Of a stretch of DNA of 41,035 bases, positions 8,348 to 15,886 are shown in pieces. Source of the DNA: Betaproteobacteria bacterium (GTDB lineage Bacteria; Pseudomonadota; Gammaproteobacteria; Burkholderiales; SG8-41). The stretch spans positions 1-41,035 of the forward strand of contig CANKUB010000029.1 of the NCBI GenBank assembly GCA_947486575.1, given 5' to 3'. The first letter of the stretch is position 1, and each line of letters opens with the position of its first letter. The notes under the pieces were generated by a model that saw only the letters and a program-made list of their open reading frames with translations, made no database searches and was not told the DNA's origin. The translations under genes were made by a program, and so were the position numbers.

Positions 8348-8956
8348 ATGAGCAACGCGTTAAAACTTGCGCGGCTGCTGCAGGTGCTGCGCAGCGGTGA
8401 ACAACTCGCCGCGCAAACCGCGTTACAGCAGTCGCAAATGGCGCCTTTACCGTGGATGTCACGCGCGCTTGCTGCGCAGGCTGCACAAGAGCGCAGCCAC
8501 GCGACAATAGCTGCGACAGCGCTGACGCTTATTGGCGAAAGACACAGTGCAGTCAATGTCATGCAACCGCTGTACCAGCGCCTTGGTCTTGATCTGGATA
8601 CAGGTAACCTCGCAGACACCATGCTTGGCCTGCAAGGCGTGGTTGAGCATCTGGGTGAAGCGCTGCTGGAGGTTTTGGGTGCTCACGCGCATCCGGCTGG
8701 TGCCGTCTTACATGCGCTGCACGAAAAAGTATTGCGGCAGGAACGTGGTCATTTGCTGCTCGGCACGCGCTGTTTGCAAACGTTGAGAACAAGCACACAT
8801 CAGCGTGACGTTATTGAGGAATACCGTATTTTGGGGCAAACCACCGCAATATCCGTGGCCACCCTGCTCGACGATGCGCGGCTGAATGCCCACGCATTCT
8901 GGGCAATCGTGGATGCCCGCCTCAGCGATTGGCAAGCGCACGCTTTGCGGCATTGA
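8348..8956 (+). CDS. ferritin-like four-helix protein, 202 aa
   Basis: Mostly helical protein with a spacing of acidic and histidine residues typical of a ferritin-like di-iron site: E18, E48-x2-H51 (QERSH), E100 or E104 (VVEHLGEAL), and E132-x2-H135 (QERGH). Such E, ExxH, E, ExxH patterns bind two iron atoms in ferritin-like oxidases and hydroxylases. No specific named family was recognised. It starts 18 bp after the DUF547 stop and its stop overlaps the next gene's TTG start (TTGA at 8953-8956), so it is part of the same operon. A role as an oxidase or oxygenase acting on an intermediate is possible but unproven. Confidence 0.7.
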   Translation: MSNALKLARLLQVLRSGEQLAAQTALQQSQMAPLPWMSRALAAQAAQERSHATIAATALTLIGERHSAVNVMQPLYQRLGLDLDTGNLADTMLGLQGVVEHLGEALLEVLGAHAHPAGAVLHALHEKVLRQERGHLLLGTRCLQTLRTSTHQRDVIEEYRILGQTTAISVATLLDDARLNAHAFWAIVDARLSDWQAHALRH

Positions 8957-9618
8957 TTTCCATCGTCATCCCCACGCTCAACGAAGAGCGCGCATTGCCG
9001 AAAACACTGGCGCACGTTGCAGCGCAACGCGTCGCGCATGAAATCGTGGTGAGCGATGGTGGCAGTTCAGACAACACCCGGCGCGTCGCCGAGAGTGCGG
9101 GGGCGCAGTGGGTTCAGGCCACGCGCGGGCGCGGCGCTCAGATGAACGCCGGCGCGCGCGCCACCTGCGGCGAGTGGCTGTTGTTTTTGCATGCCGATAC
9201 GCAACTGCCGCCAACCGCGCTGGATGTCATCAGCGCTTTACCCCCGCAATTTGAAGCAGGTTGTTTTCATCAGTCGTTCAGCGCGCCACATCCGCTGCTG
9301 CGTGCGGTGTCGTGGTTGCACAACTGGCGCTGCAAACGCACCCAAATCATGTATGGTGATCAGGCAATGTTTGTGCGGCGGGGCGTGTTCGAGGCGCTGG
9401 GTGGGTTTCCCGAATCGGATCTGGAAGATGTGAAATTCTCTGAAAAATTGCGTGCGCGTTGTGCGCCGGTGTTACTGCCCGCGACGGTTGTTACCGATGC
9501 GCGCAAGTTTGTTGCGCATGGCATCGTGCGCAGTACGCTGCGAATTGTGCTGATTCTGTTGTGCCATCGATTGCAGTTGCCATTGGCAGGACGCCGGTTT
9601 TTTGAGGCGGTGCGGTAA
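8953..9618 (+). CDS. TIGR04283-type glycosyltransferase A, 221 aa
   Basis: Family 2 (GT-A fold) glycosyltransferase. It shows ISIVIPTLNEERALPKTL at the start, VSDGGSSDNTRRVAE, the RGRGAQMNAGA motif that marks the arsenosugar-associated TIGR04283 family, and LLFLHADTQLP containing the DxD-like metal site. The start is taken at TTG 8953, which overlaps the previous stop as TTGA and gives the typical family N-terminus; TTG 8929 in the same frame is the alternative. It is a close paralogue of the next gene, with the same motifs in the same order. It may transfer a sugar or ribosyl-derived group in arsenosugar maturation; the substrate is inferred from context only. Confidence 0.85.
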   Translation: MISIVIPTLNEERALPKTLAHVAAQRVAHEIVVSDGGSSDNTRRVAESAGAQWVQATRGRGAQMNAGARATCGEWLLFLHADTQLPPTALDVISALPPQFEAGCFHQSFSAPHPLLRAVSWLHNWRCKRTQIMYGDQAMFVRRGVFEALGGFPESDLEDVKFSEKLRARCAPVLLPATVVTDARKFVAHGIVRSTLRIVLILLCHRLQLPLAGRRFFEAVR

Positions 9619-9675
9619 TGCTTTACGGAGAGCCGCGCTATTGCCACGCGGGTTCAATTTGACTATCGTCACCCC

Positions 9676-10368
9676 GTGCTCTCCATCATCATCCCCTGCC
9701 TGAACGAAGCAGACAACATCGCCGATGCGCTCAACGCGCTCGCGCCATTACGCGTGCGTGGTGTAGAGGTTATTGTGGTTGACGGTGGCAGCAGCGATGC
9801 CACCGTGTCACAAGCGCGTCCGCTGGCTGACCAGGTGATCACCGCTACACGCGGGCGCGCGATGCAGATGAACGCGGGGGCGGCACAGGCGCACGGAGAT
9901 GTATTGCTGTTTTTGCATGCGGATTGCCGCTTGCCCGAGCGCGCAGATGGTCTGATTACCGATGGCATGAATCGCGCGCACAAAACGTGGGGCCGCTTTG
10001 ATGTGGCACTGACGGGCACGAGCGCAATGCTCGGCAAAGTGGCCACGCTGATGAATTGGCGCTCGCGCTTAACCGGGGTTTCCACCGGCGATCAGGGACT
10101 GTTTGTCACGCGTACGTTATTCGAGGCGGCGGGCCGGTTCCCGCAGATTCCGCTGATGGAAGATGTGGCGATAACCAAATCACTCAAGCGCTACGGTGCG
10201 CCGCTCAATCTGCGCCATCGCATGACCGTGTCGGGCCGCCGCTGGGAAAAGCACGGTGTCTTGCGTACGATTCTGTTGATGTGGCGGCTGCGTTTGCAAT
10301 ACTGGCTGGGGGCCGACCCCGGCAAACTGGCTCGTATTTATACACCCCATGTCCCCAACAAGTTGTGA
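9676..10368 (+). CDS. TIGR04283-type glycosyltransferase B, 230 aa
   Basis: Second TIGR04283-like family 2 glycosyltransferase: LSIIIPCLNEADNIADAL, VVDGGSSDATVSQA, RGRAMQMNAGAAQAHGD and LLFLHADCRLPE, then GDQGLFVTR and a MEDVAITKSLKRYG segment. The start is GTG 9676, which places the N-terminal strand exactly as in its neighbour; no Shine-Dalgarno is evident. Its last codons (HVPNKL) lie in the left copy of a 33-bp direct repeat, and the ATG of the repeat is the start of the TIGR04282 gene in the right copy. This suggests the two genes once overlapped directly before a toxin-antitoxin module entered. The gene appears intact. Confidence 0.87.
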   Translation: MLSIIIPCLNEADNIADALNALAPLRVRGVEVIVVDGGSSDATVSQARPLADQVITATRGRAMQMNAGAAQAHGDVLLFLHADCRLPERADGLITDGMNRAHKTWGRFDVALTGTSAMLGKVATLMNWRSRLTGVSTGDQGLFVTRTLFEAAGRFPQIPLMEDVAITKSLKRYGAPLNLRHRMTVSGRRWEKHGVLRTILLMWRLRLQYWLGADPGKLARIYTPHVPNKL

Positions 10369-10372
10369 CGCG
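10340..10372 (+). repeat. 33-bp direct repeat, left copy
   Basis: Contains CCCCATGTCCCCAACAAG and matches 11292-11324 at 31 of 33 positions, with the first 23 identical. It encodes the C-terminus of glycosyltransferase B. The two copies bracket the toxin-antitoxin module. Confidence 0.9.
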
Positions 10373-10432
10373 GTCACTGAGTCGGTTCTGCCCGTGACCA
10401 CAAAAATTGCCGATCCCGGTAAAACTGGCTTG

Positions 10433-10472
10433 TGGTATGATGTGTTGATGCTTTGATGTTAAGGCATCATAC
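10433..10472 (+). promoter_or_regulatory. extended -10 promoter and inverted-repeat operator of the TA module
   Basis: TGGTATGAT at 10433-10441 fits an extended -10 element. Overlapping it, GTATGATG (10435-10442) and CATCATAC (10465-10472) form a perfect 8-bp inverted repeat 22 bases apart. Ribbon-helix-helix antitoxins usually bind such repeats to repress their own operon, so this is the likely operator. No clear -35 box was found, as is common with extended -10 promoters. Confidence 0.55.
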
Positions 10473-10502
10473 AGCAGCACGCAGCGTCACACAGGAGCAT
10501 CT

Positions 10503-10739
10503 ATGCGTACAACAGTGAACCTTGACCCGCAACTCATCAGCACGGCCAAGCGGCTGGCAGCAGCACGAGCGGTTGCGCTTGGAGACATTATTTCCGAGTT
10601 GGCAATTAAAGGTTTAGAAGCACAAGGGCGTGAGCAGGAAAAGCGCACGGTTAATCGTAAAAGTGGTTTTCCGGTATTTAAAGTCCCTGGTGACGCCCCA
10701 ATGATCGGCCTTGATGATGTAAAGCGGGATGAAGATTGA
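10503..10739 (+). CDS. VapB-like ribbon-helix-helix antitoxin, 78 aa
   Basis: Short protein with an N-terminal beta strand and two helices (MRTTVNLDPQLISTAKRLAA, ALGDIISELAIKGLEA), the ribbon-helix-helix pattern of type II antitoxins. The C-terminal tail (GFPVFKVPGDAPMIGLDDVK) is of the type that wraps around PIN toxins. AGGAG lies at good spacing before ATG 10503. The stop overlaps the toxin start by one base (TGATG), so the pair is translationally coupled. It should neutralise the downstream toxin and, with it, repress the promoter at 10433. The module has its own promoter and lies between two halves of a duplicated junction, which points to insertion as a unit. Confidence 0.85.
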   Translation: MRTTVNLDPQLISTAKRLAAARAVALGDIISELAIKGLEAQGREQEKRTVNRKSGFPVFKVPGDAPMIGLDDVKRDED

Positions 10740-11236
10740 TGGGGAAGAAAGCGGCACCCGCGTCGCGACCGGCCTCAGGTGCCTACTCAGTTGCCTATTC
10801 AGGCACCCATCTTCTCGACGTCAATGTTTTGATTGCCTTGGCTTGGCCGCTGCACGTGCATCATGTGCAGGCACATGCCTGGTTTGAGGCAGTGGGGCAA
10901 AAATCATGGGCCACCTGCCCGCTAACGCAATTGGCATTTGTGCGTATTTCAGCGAATCCAAAAATTATTTCTGCTGCTGTCAGCCCTCGCGCCGCCGTGC
11001 AAACCTTGAGCAAGATGACTGCCTTGCCCGGTCATGTTTTTTGGGCTGATGATCTGGACGTAAACAATCTGGTCAGCTTTACCAGCAACGCGCTGGTTGG
11101 GCATCGACAAGTGACCGACGCCTATTTGCTCGAATTGGCGAAACACCACAGGGGTAAGGTCGCGACGCTTGATGCAGGACTGGCGGAGTTATTGCCGCTG
11201 GCGGAGCGGGCGGGCCGACTTGCGGCCATTCGCTAA
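10739..11236 (+). CDS. VapC-like PIN-domain toxin ribonuclease, 165 aa
   Basis: PIN-domain protein with the acidic residues of the Mg-dependent nuclease site: D27 in HLLDVNVLIALAW, D127 in QVTDAYLLELA and D145 in VATLDAGL. The segment WATCPLTQLAFVRISANP matches the TIGR00028-type VapC subgroup. VapC toxins cut tRNA or rRNA when freed from VapB. The start is ATG 10739, overlapping the antitoxin stop; a TTG three bases earlier is in frame. The first 20 residues before the PIN fold are unusually rich in A, S and G and may be non-essential. All catalytic positions appear intact, so it is probably active. Confidence 0.87.
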   Translation: MGKKAAPASRPASGAYSVAYSGTHLLDVNVLIALAWPLHVHHVQAHAWFEAVGQKSWATCPLTQLAFVRISANPKIISAAVSPRAAVQTLSKMTALPGHVFWADDLDVNNLVSFTSNALVGHRQVTDAYLLELAKHHRGKVATLDAGLAELLPLAERAGRLAAIR

Positions 11237-11291
11237 CAGAAGCAAGAACTAGCGCAACCAGCGCTATAGGAACTTCAAAAGCCCTTTTGAC

Positions 11292-11324
11292 ATACACCCC
11301 ATGTCCCCAACAAGCTGTGATGCG
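11292..11324 (+). repeat. 33-bp direct repeat, right copy
   Basis: Matches 10340-10372 with two mismatches. Its ATG (11301) is the start codon of the TIGR04282 gene. Together with the left copy it frames the 0.9-kb toxin-antitoxin insert. Confidence 0.9.
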
Positions 11325-11948
11325 TTGACGATCGTTTTTGCCAAAGCGCCAAGCGCGGGCGAGGTAAAAACACGGCTGATTCCGTTGCTAGGTGCGCAAG
11401 GCGCTGCGGCGCTGCATCGGCAACTGGTGCATCGCACGCTGGCTACCGCCACGGAAGCCGACCTGGGGCCGGTAGAGTTACACGCCGCGCCCGATATCAA
11501 CGATGCTTTTCTACAAGACTGCGCGCGGCGCTTTGGTGTAGCGCTCGCGCCCCAGCACGGGTACGATCTGGGCGCGCGCATGAGTAACGCGCTGGAGGAT
11601 GGCCTCGCGCGGCACTCGCATGTGATCATCATCGGCACCGATTGCCCGGTGCTGACCACCCAGCATCTACGTGATGCTAACACTGCCCTAGCCGAAGGCA
11701 ATGACGCGGTGCTGATTCCCGCTGAAGATGGCGGTTATGCGTTGATGGGCCTGACACGTTGTGACGACACGCTGTTTGAAAACATTGCGTGGGGCGGTGA
11801 TTGCGTGCTCGCCGTCACACGGGATCGTTTGAAAGCACTGAAGTGGGATTGGCGCGAACTCGAAACACTGTGGGATATTGATCGGCCCGACGATTATCGT
11901 CGCTGGTCAGAGCTATTAATTATCAATGAAAGCAAATATTTGGCATAG
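11301..11948 (+). CDS. TIGR04282-type transferase (arsenosugar biosynthesis), 215 aa
   Basis: Nucleotidyltransferase/glycosyltransferase-like fold of the TIGR04282 (DUF2064) family. The N-terminus LTIVFAKAPSAGEVKTRLIP is the typical nucleotide-binding start with AKxPxxGxVKTRL, followed by VIIIGTDCPVLT, LIPAEDGGYALMG with the acidic metal site, and a C-terminal LETLWDIDRPDDYRRW. Members sit beside ArsS and TIGR04283 glycosyltransferases in arsenosugar clusters. The first residues (MSPTSCDA) lie inside the duplicated 33 bp. The gene end overlaps the next start (11926), keeping the operon tight after the insertion. Confidence 0.88.
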   Translation: MSPTSCDALTIVFAKAPSAGEVKTRLIPLLGAQGAAALHRQLVHRTLATATEADLGPVELHAAPDINDAFLQDCARRFGVALAPQHGYDLGARMSNALEDGLARHSHVIIIGTDCPVLTTQHLRDANTALAEGNDAVLIPAEDGGYALMGLTRCDDTLFENIAWGGDCVLAVTRDRLKALKWDWRELETLWDIDRPDDYRRWSELLIINESKYLA

Positions 11949-12696
11949 GTGGCGGCGCCTGGCGCTCGCTACTGCTGGCCTCAGCCTGGCTACGTTAGTG
12001 TGGGCGCAGGCCGACACTTTGCTGGTGGGCGTGTTCTCGTCGCTCAAAGCGGGCGCTGCACTGCCGGAACATTGGCAGCCGCTGGGCGTTTCATCGTCAA
12101 CCCCGCGCACGCGTTACACGCTGGTTGATGATGGCGGCACCACCGTTTTACGCGCCGAAGCCACCGCATCTGCGTCGGGACTCAGTCGTAACATCAAGGT
12201 AAACCCTGCCGAATTTCCCGTCATTAAATGGCGCTGGAAAATTTCCAATTTGCTCAAAGGGAGCGACATCCGTACCAAGGACGGCGACGATTACCCTGCG
12301 CGCGTTTACGTGATGTTTGATTACCCGCTCGACAAGCTCTCTTTCGGTGATCGCACCAAGCTGCGCATGGCGCGCGCGCTGTACGATCCGAATCTGCCCG
12401 CAGCAACGATTTGCTATGTGTGGGATGGTAAAGCGCCCGCAGGCACCATCGTGCCCAGCGCCTACACCAATTTAATGCGTATGGTTGTGGTCGAAAGCGG
12501 CGCAGGCAGTGTTAACCAGTGGCTGATCACGGAGCGCGATGTTGCCGCTGACTTCAAGGCGGCATTTGGTAACAATGGTGACGCTGTGCCAACCATCACG
12601 GCCGTGGCCATTGCCACCGATACCGATAACACCGGTGAATCGGCGATTGCATTCTATGGCGATATTTCTTTTAATAAACAAAAGGTTAACAAGTAA
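11926..12696 (+). CDS. exported DUF3047 protein, 256 aa
   Basis: Signal peptide at residues 1-28 (arginine-rich head, LALATAGLSLATLVWA, cut near AQA), then a DUF3047 domain with TRYTLVDDGGTTVLRAEATA, FPVIKWRWKISNLL and YPARVYVMFDYPLDKLSFGD. The domain looks like a beta-sandwich; no reaction is established. The start overlaps the TIGR04282 gene by 23 bases. DUF3047 and DUF547 genes flanking arsenosugar glycosyltransferases suggest a periplasmic arm of the pathway. The C-terminal codons (SFNKQKVNK) run through an AT-rich stretch that faintly resembles the dispersed repeat. Confidence 0.83.
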   Translation: MKANIWHRWRRLALATAGLSLATLVWAQADTLLVGVFSSLKAGAALPEHWQPLGVSSSTPRTRYTLVDDGGTTVLRAEATASASGLSRNIKVNPAEFPVIKWRWKISNLLKGSDIRTKDGDDYPARVYVMFDYPLDKLSFGDRTKLRMARALYDPNLPAATICYVWDGKAPAGTIVPSAYTNLMRMVVVESGAGSVNQWLITERDVAADFKAAFGNNGDAVPTITAVAIATDTDNTGESAIAFYGDISFNKQKVNK

Positions 12697-12880
12697 GCGG
12701 CTTATTTTCGTTGCTTTTTACCGGAACATGGGGAAAAATACCCCCCTCTTTTCGGCATAAAAGTCTTGAAAATCAGTCCCTTAGGCCGCACATGCCATTG
12801 ATAACGTCGCACTTGCCGATAGACTGCTGTCCAACTCCATTCACCTGCCGTTCTATCTATTAGCGCCCCCTTAGCAACGC

Positions 12881-13996
12881 ATGTCTGATCTCTCCCAAAT
12901 CGCTGCGCTACGCGCCTCTGCTGCTTCTCAGTTGCCCGTAGACTGGTATTTTGATCCACGTATTCATGCGCTGGAAAAACGCCTGCTGTTCGACGCCGGC
13001 CCCAATTACGCAGGCCATGAATTGTTGACGCCTGAAGCGGGTGACTATCACTCGCAGCAATGGGCGGGCGACGCAAAAGTCCTGGTGCGCAACAACGATG
13101 GCGTATCGCTGCTGGGCAATATCTGCCGTCACCGGCAAGCCATCATGCTGAACGGGCGCGGAAACACAAAAAACATTGTGTGCCCGCTGCACCGCTGGAC
13201 CTACGCACTCGACGGCAAACTGCTGGGCGCACCGCAGTTCCCGCAGAGCCCTTGTCTTGATCTCGCGCAGACCCCGCTGCAAAACTGGAATGGTTTGCTG
13301 TTCACAGGCCCGCGTGACATCACGCGCGATCTGGGCGCGCTTGGCACTGCCAAAAATCTCGATTTCACCGGCTTCATGTTCGACCGCGTAGAAACTGAAG
13401 AATACGCCTGCAACTGGAAAACATTCATCGAGGTTTATCTTGAGGATTACCACGTCGAGCCGTTTCATCCGGGCCTAGCCGGGTTTGTAAACGTGGCCGA
13501 TCTCAATTGGGAATTCGGCCAGTGGCACAGCGTGCAAACCTGCGGGGTCAAACACGGTCTCGCCAAGCCCGGCAGTGATGTGTACCGGCGCTGGCACGAT
13601 CAAGTCAATCGCCGCAACGAAGGTAAAGTGCCCGCACACGGCGCGATCTGGCTGACGTATTTTCCGTCGCTGATGGTGGAATGGTATCCGCACGTGCTGG
13701 TAGTAAGCCACATTATTCCGCGCGGCCCTGAAGCCTGCACCAATGTCGTCGAATTTTATTATCCCGAAGATATCGTGCTGTTCGAGCGCGAATTCATCGA
13801 AGCCGAACGCGCCGCCTATCGTGAAACCGCGATTGAAGACCGCGAGATTTGCGAACGCATGACGGCAGGCCGCCGCGCACTGTATCTGCAAGGCGCGTCA
13901 GACGCGGGGCCGTATCAATCTCCACTGGAAGACGGCATGCAGCATTTTCATGAGTTTCTGCGACGGGAAATCGGGCCGCACCTGTCTGATCAATAG
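12881..13996 (+). CDS. Rieske non-heme iron oxygenase, large-subunit type, 371 aa
   Basis: The Rieske [2Fe-2S] motif is C82-x-H84 (ICRHR) and C101-x2-H104 (CPLHRW). The catalytic domain has NWKTFIEVYLEDYHVEPFHP with iron ligands H191 and H196. This is the layout of aromatic-ring-hydroxylating and carnitine- or choline-type oxygenases. No reductase or ferredoxin gene is near, so electrons must come from elsewhere. A 184-bp gap separates it from DUF3047, so it may have its own promoter. No strong Shine-Dalgarno is seen before ATG 12881. The substrate is unknown; being last in the arsenosugar run, it could tailor the arsenolipid or sugar, which is speculative. Confidence 0.87.
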   Translation: MSDLSQIAALRASAASQLPVDWYFDPRIHALEKRLLFDAGPNYAGHELLTPEAGDYHSQQWAGDAKVLVRNNDGVSLLGNICRHRQAIMLNGRGNTKNIVCPLHRWTYALDGKLLGAPQFPQSPCLDLAQTPLQNWNGLLFTGPRDITRDLGALGTAKNLDFTGFMFDRVETEEYACNWKTFIEVYLEDYHVEPFHPGLAGFVNVADLNWEFGQWHSVQTCGVKHGLAKPGSDVYRRWHDQVNRRNEGKVPAHGAIWLTYFPSLMVEWYPHVLVVSHIIPRGPEACTNVVEFYYPEDIVLFEREFIEAERAAYRETAIEDREICERMTAGRRALYLQGASDAGPYQSPLEDGMQHFHEFLRREIGPHLSDQ

Positions 13997-14039
13997 CGCT
14001 ATAGTCGGCTGCTGCACGTGGGAAAACTGCGGTGCGCCG

Positions 14040-14798
14040 CTATGATTGCGGTACGGCGTGAGCGCTGTACCATAGCAGCCCAACAGCCTCATGCATGAAC
14101 ACGGTAGTGGCATACAACCCCGCCATGCTGGGCAGGAAACTGCGCACCGATAGATTGCTGCTACGGCGGAATCCAGTGCCCGCTGGCAACACCCGAAATC
14201 CCGCGCGCTCAAAAATACGCTTCGCTCTCGGCATATGCCAGGCGTGCGTCACCAGCACAATCGTGCGCACACTGGTTGGCGCAAGCAGCTTCATACTGTA
14301 GACGGCATTTTGCAGCGTATTGTCAGAATGCTCCTCGCTCCAGCGCACTGGTACGGAAAATTCCTGTTCCAGCGTCTGCTTCATCAGCCGGGCCACGGAA
14401 TATTCGCCACTGCTCTTGCCCAGCCCCCCCGTTACCAACAGCGGCAAGCCTGTGCGGCGATGCAGAACAGCCGCCAACCGCACCCGTTCCAGTGTTGAGC
14501 CACCGACGGTATCTCCGCCATAATCCGGCGCAGCGGAATATATTCCGCCACCCAGTACGACGATGGCCTGCGCTTGCTGCATCTGTTCCACGGGCGTATG
14601 TGCGCCACGTTCAAGCCACCCCAAAAGCGAGCCTCCAACGGCATAGAGGGAGCACATCCAAGTCAGCCCCAACGACACGCCGAGTATCCATTTGCCCAAT
14701 CGGGGGCGGCGCTTCAACAGCATAAACGCCGCTACACCCGCGATCAGAAAGTTAAGCGGCGGAAACAAAACTAGTTCGAAAATTTTGGTAAGCCACAT
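14040..14798 (-). CDS. ElyC-like DUF218 envelope protein, 252 aa
   Basis: Two N-terminal membrane helices (MWLTKIFELVLFPPLNFLIA and LGKWILGVSLGLTWMCSLYA) precede a DUF218 domain: AIVVLGGGIYSAAPDYGG, LPLLVTGGLG, SDNTLQNAVYS and VLVTHAWHMPRAKRIFERAG. The fold and motifs match the ElyC/SanA/YdcF group, which in enterobacteria affects envelope and peptidoglycan precursor integrity. The start is set at ATG 14798, with GGTGGAT upstream and the helix right after it. ATG 14813 is an alternative, and the longer open frame to 14867 lacks support. It converges with the Rieske gene, 43 bp between stops. Confidence 0.83.
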   Translation of the reverse strand: MWLTKIFELVLFPPLNFLIAGVAAFMLLKRRPRLGKWILGVSLGLTWMCSLYAVGGSLLGWLERGAHTPVEQMQQAQAIVVLGGGIYSAAPDYGGDTVGGSTLERVRLAAVLHRRTGLPLLVTGGLGKSSGEYSVARLMKQTLEQEFSVPVRWSEEHSDNTLQNAVYSMKLLAPTSVRTIVLVTHAWHMPRAKRIFERAGFRVLPAGTGFRRSSNLSVRSFLPSMAGLYATTVFMHEAVGLLWYSAHAVPQS

Positions 14799-14893
14799 GA
14801 TCAAATCCACCATTGCGAAATTCGGCTCGACGCGCCGACAACCTCGCCGCCAGCGCCGTTGAAGCACAGCGATTCACGTCGAATTTCTCACAC

Positions 14894-14910
14894 AAAAACA
14901 AATAGTTACG
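14894..14910 (+). repeat. dispersed AT-rich repeat, copy 4
   Basis: Core AAAAACAAATAGTTACG in the divergent gap between the DUF218 and sulfurtransferase genes. Confidence 0.7.
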
Positions 14911-14967
14911 ATTGACCAAGCCACATATCATCGCACCAATCGCATGATTATTTACCAGTATAGGCTT

Positions 14968-14998
14968 TGCAAAGGATTTTTTTTCGATTACCTTTGCA
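14968..14998. promoter_or_regulatory. inverted repeat upstream of sulfurtransferase
   Basis: TGCAAAGG (14968-14975) and CCTTTGCA (14991-14998) are perfect inverted arms 15 bases apart, separated by a T-rich spacer, 30 bases before the sulfurtransferase start. It could be an operator or an mRNA hairpin affecting translation; no regulator is suggested by the sequence. Confidence 0.4.
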
Positions 14999-15028
14999 TC
15001 CCCGCGCAACCTTGCAGCCAGGCAATCC

Positions 15029-15877
15029 ATGAGTTTCAACACCCTGATATCCGCTTCCACACTCGCGACACATTTAACCGACGCGAACTGGATTGTGTGC
15101 GACTGCCGCCATGATTTAGCGAACTACGAATCAGGCCGCCGCGCCTACGCAGAAGCACACCTGCCCGATGCGCGTTTTTTGCATCTCGACGAAGATTTAT
15201 CCGGCCCCAAAACCGGTGTCAATGGTCGTCATCCGTTACCTCATCCGATTACCTTCACACTACGCCTCGCCGCACTGGGCATCGACAACAATACACAAGT
15301 CATCGCCTATGATGCCATGGGCGGTGTGTATGCCTCACGCCTGTGGTGGATGCTGCGCTGGGTCGGGCACAAAAACGCTGCGGTGCTCGACGGTGGCATC
15401 GATGCCTGGGTGAAAGCAAAACAACCCGTCAGCGCCGAGCTGCCCGCAATTAAGCCGGTGCGCTATAACCCCAACCCTATTTCACAACTGGCCGTCAGCG
15501 CAAATGAAGTTGCCGCCAATCTCGATCACCAAACGCTGCGCGTGGTTGACGCGCGCAGCCCTGACCGTTTTCGTGGCGAAAACGAAACACTGGATCCGGT
15601 GGCCGGACATATACCGGGCGCGACGAATCGCTTCTTCAAAAATAATCTCACCGAGGACGGCTGCTTCAAGACGGCGGATAAACTGAAGCAGGAATTTGCA
15701 GCCGTGCTCGATACGCACGCGCCCAATAGCGTGGTGCATCAATGCGGCTCTGGTGTCACCGCCTGCCACAACCTGCTGGCGATGGAAGTGGCGGGGCTGA
15801 GCGGATCGCGTCTTTTTCCGGGTTCGTGGAGCGAATGGGTCAGCGATCGCAAGCGGCCCGTGGCGACGGGCAGTTAG
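15029..15877 (+). CDS. two-domain rhodanese-type sulfurtransferase, 282 aa
   Basis: Tandem rhodanese domains. Domain 1 (about 5-135) is the inactive type, with DCRHDLANYESGRRAY and VLDGGIDAWVKA. Domain 2 (about 155-275) carries the active-site loop VVHQCGSGVTACHN with catalytic C239. CGSGVTA is the loop seen in 3-mercaptopyruvate sulfurtransferases (SseA type) rather than thiosulfate-specific rhodaneses. It moves sulfane sulfur to thiol or cyanide acceptors, usually in the cytoplasm; no signal peptide is seen. It starts a small unit with the DUF2784 gene, which begins 10 bases after its stop. Confidence 0.9.
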   Translation: MSFNTLISASTLATHLTDANWIVCDCRHDLANYESGRRAYAEAHLPDARFLHLDEDLSGPKTGVNGRHPLPHPITFTLRLAALGIDNNTQVIAYDAMGGVYASRLWWMLRWVGHKNAAVLDGGIDAWVKAKQPVSAELPAIKPVRYNPNPISQLAVSANEVAANLDHQTLRVVDARSPDRFRGENETLDPVAGHIPGATNRFFKNNLTEDGCFKTADKLKQEFAAVLDTHAPNSVVHQCGSGVTACHNLLAMEVAGLSGSRLFPGSWSEWVSDRKRPVATGS

Positions 15878-15886
15878 TCATTTCGC

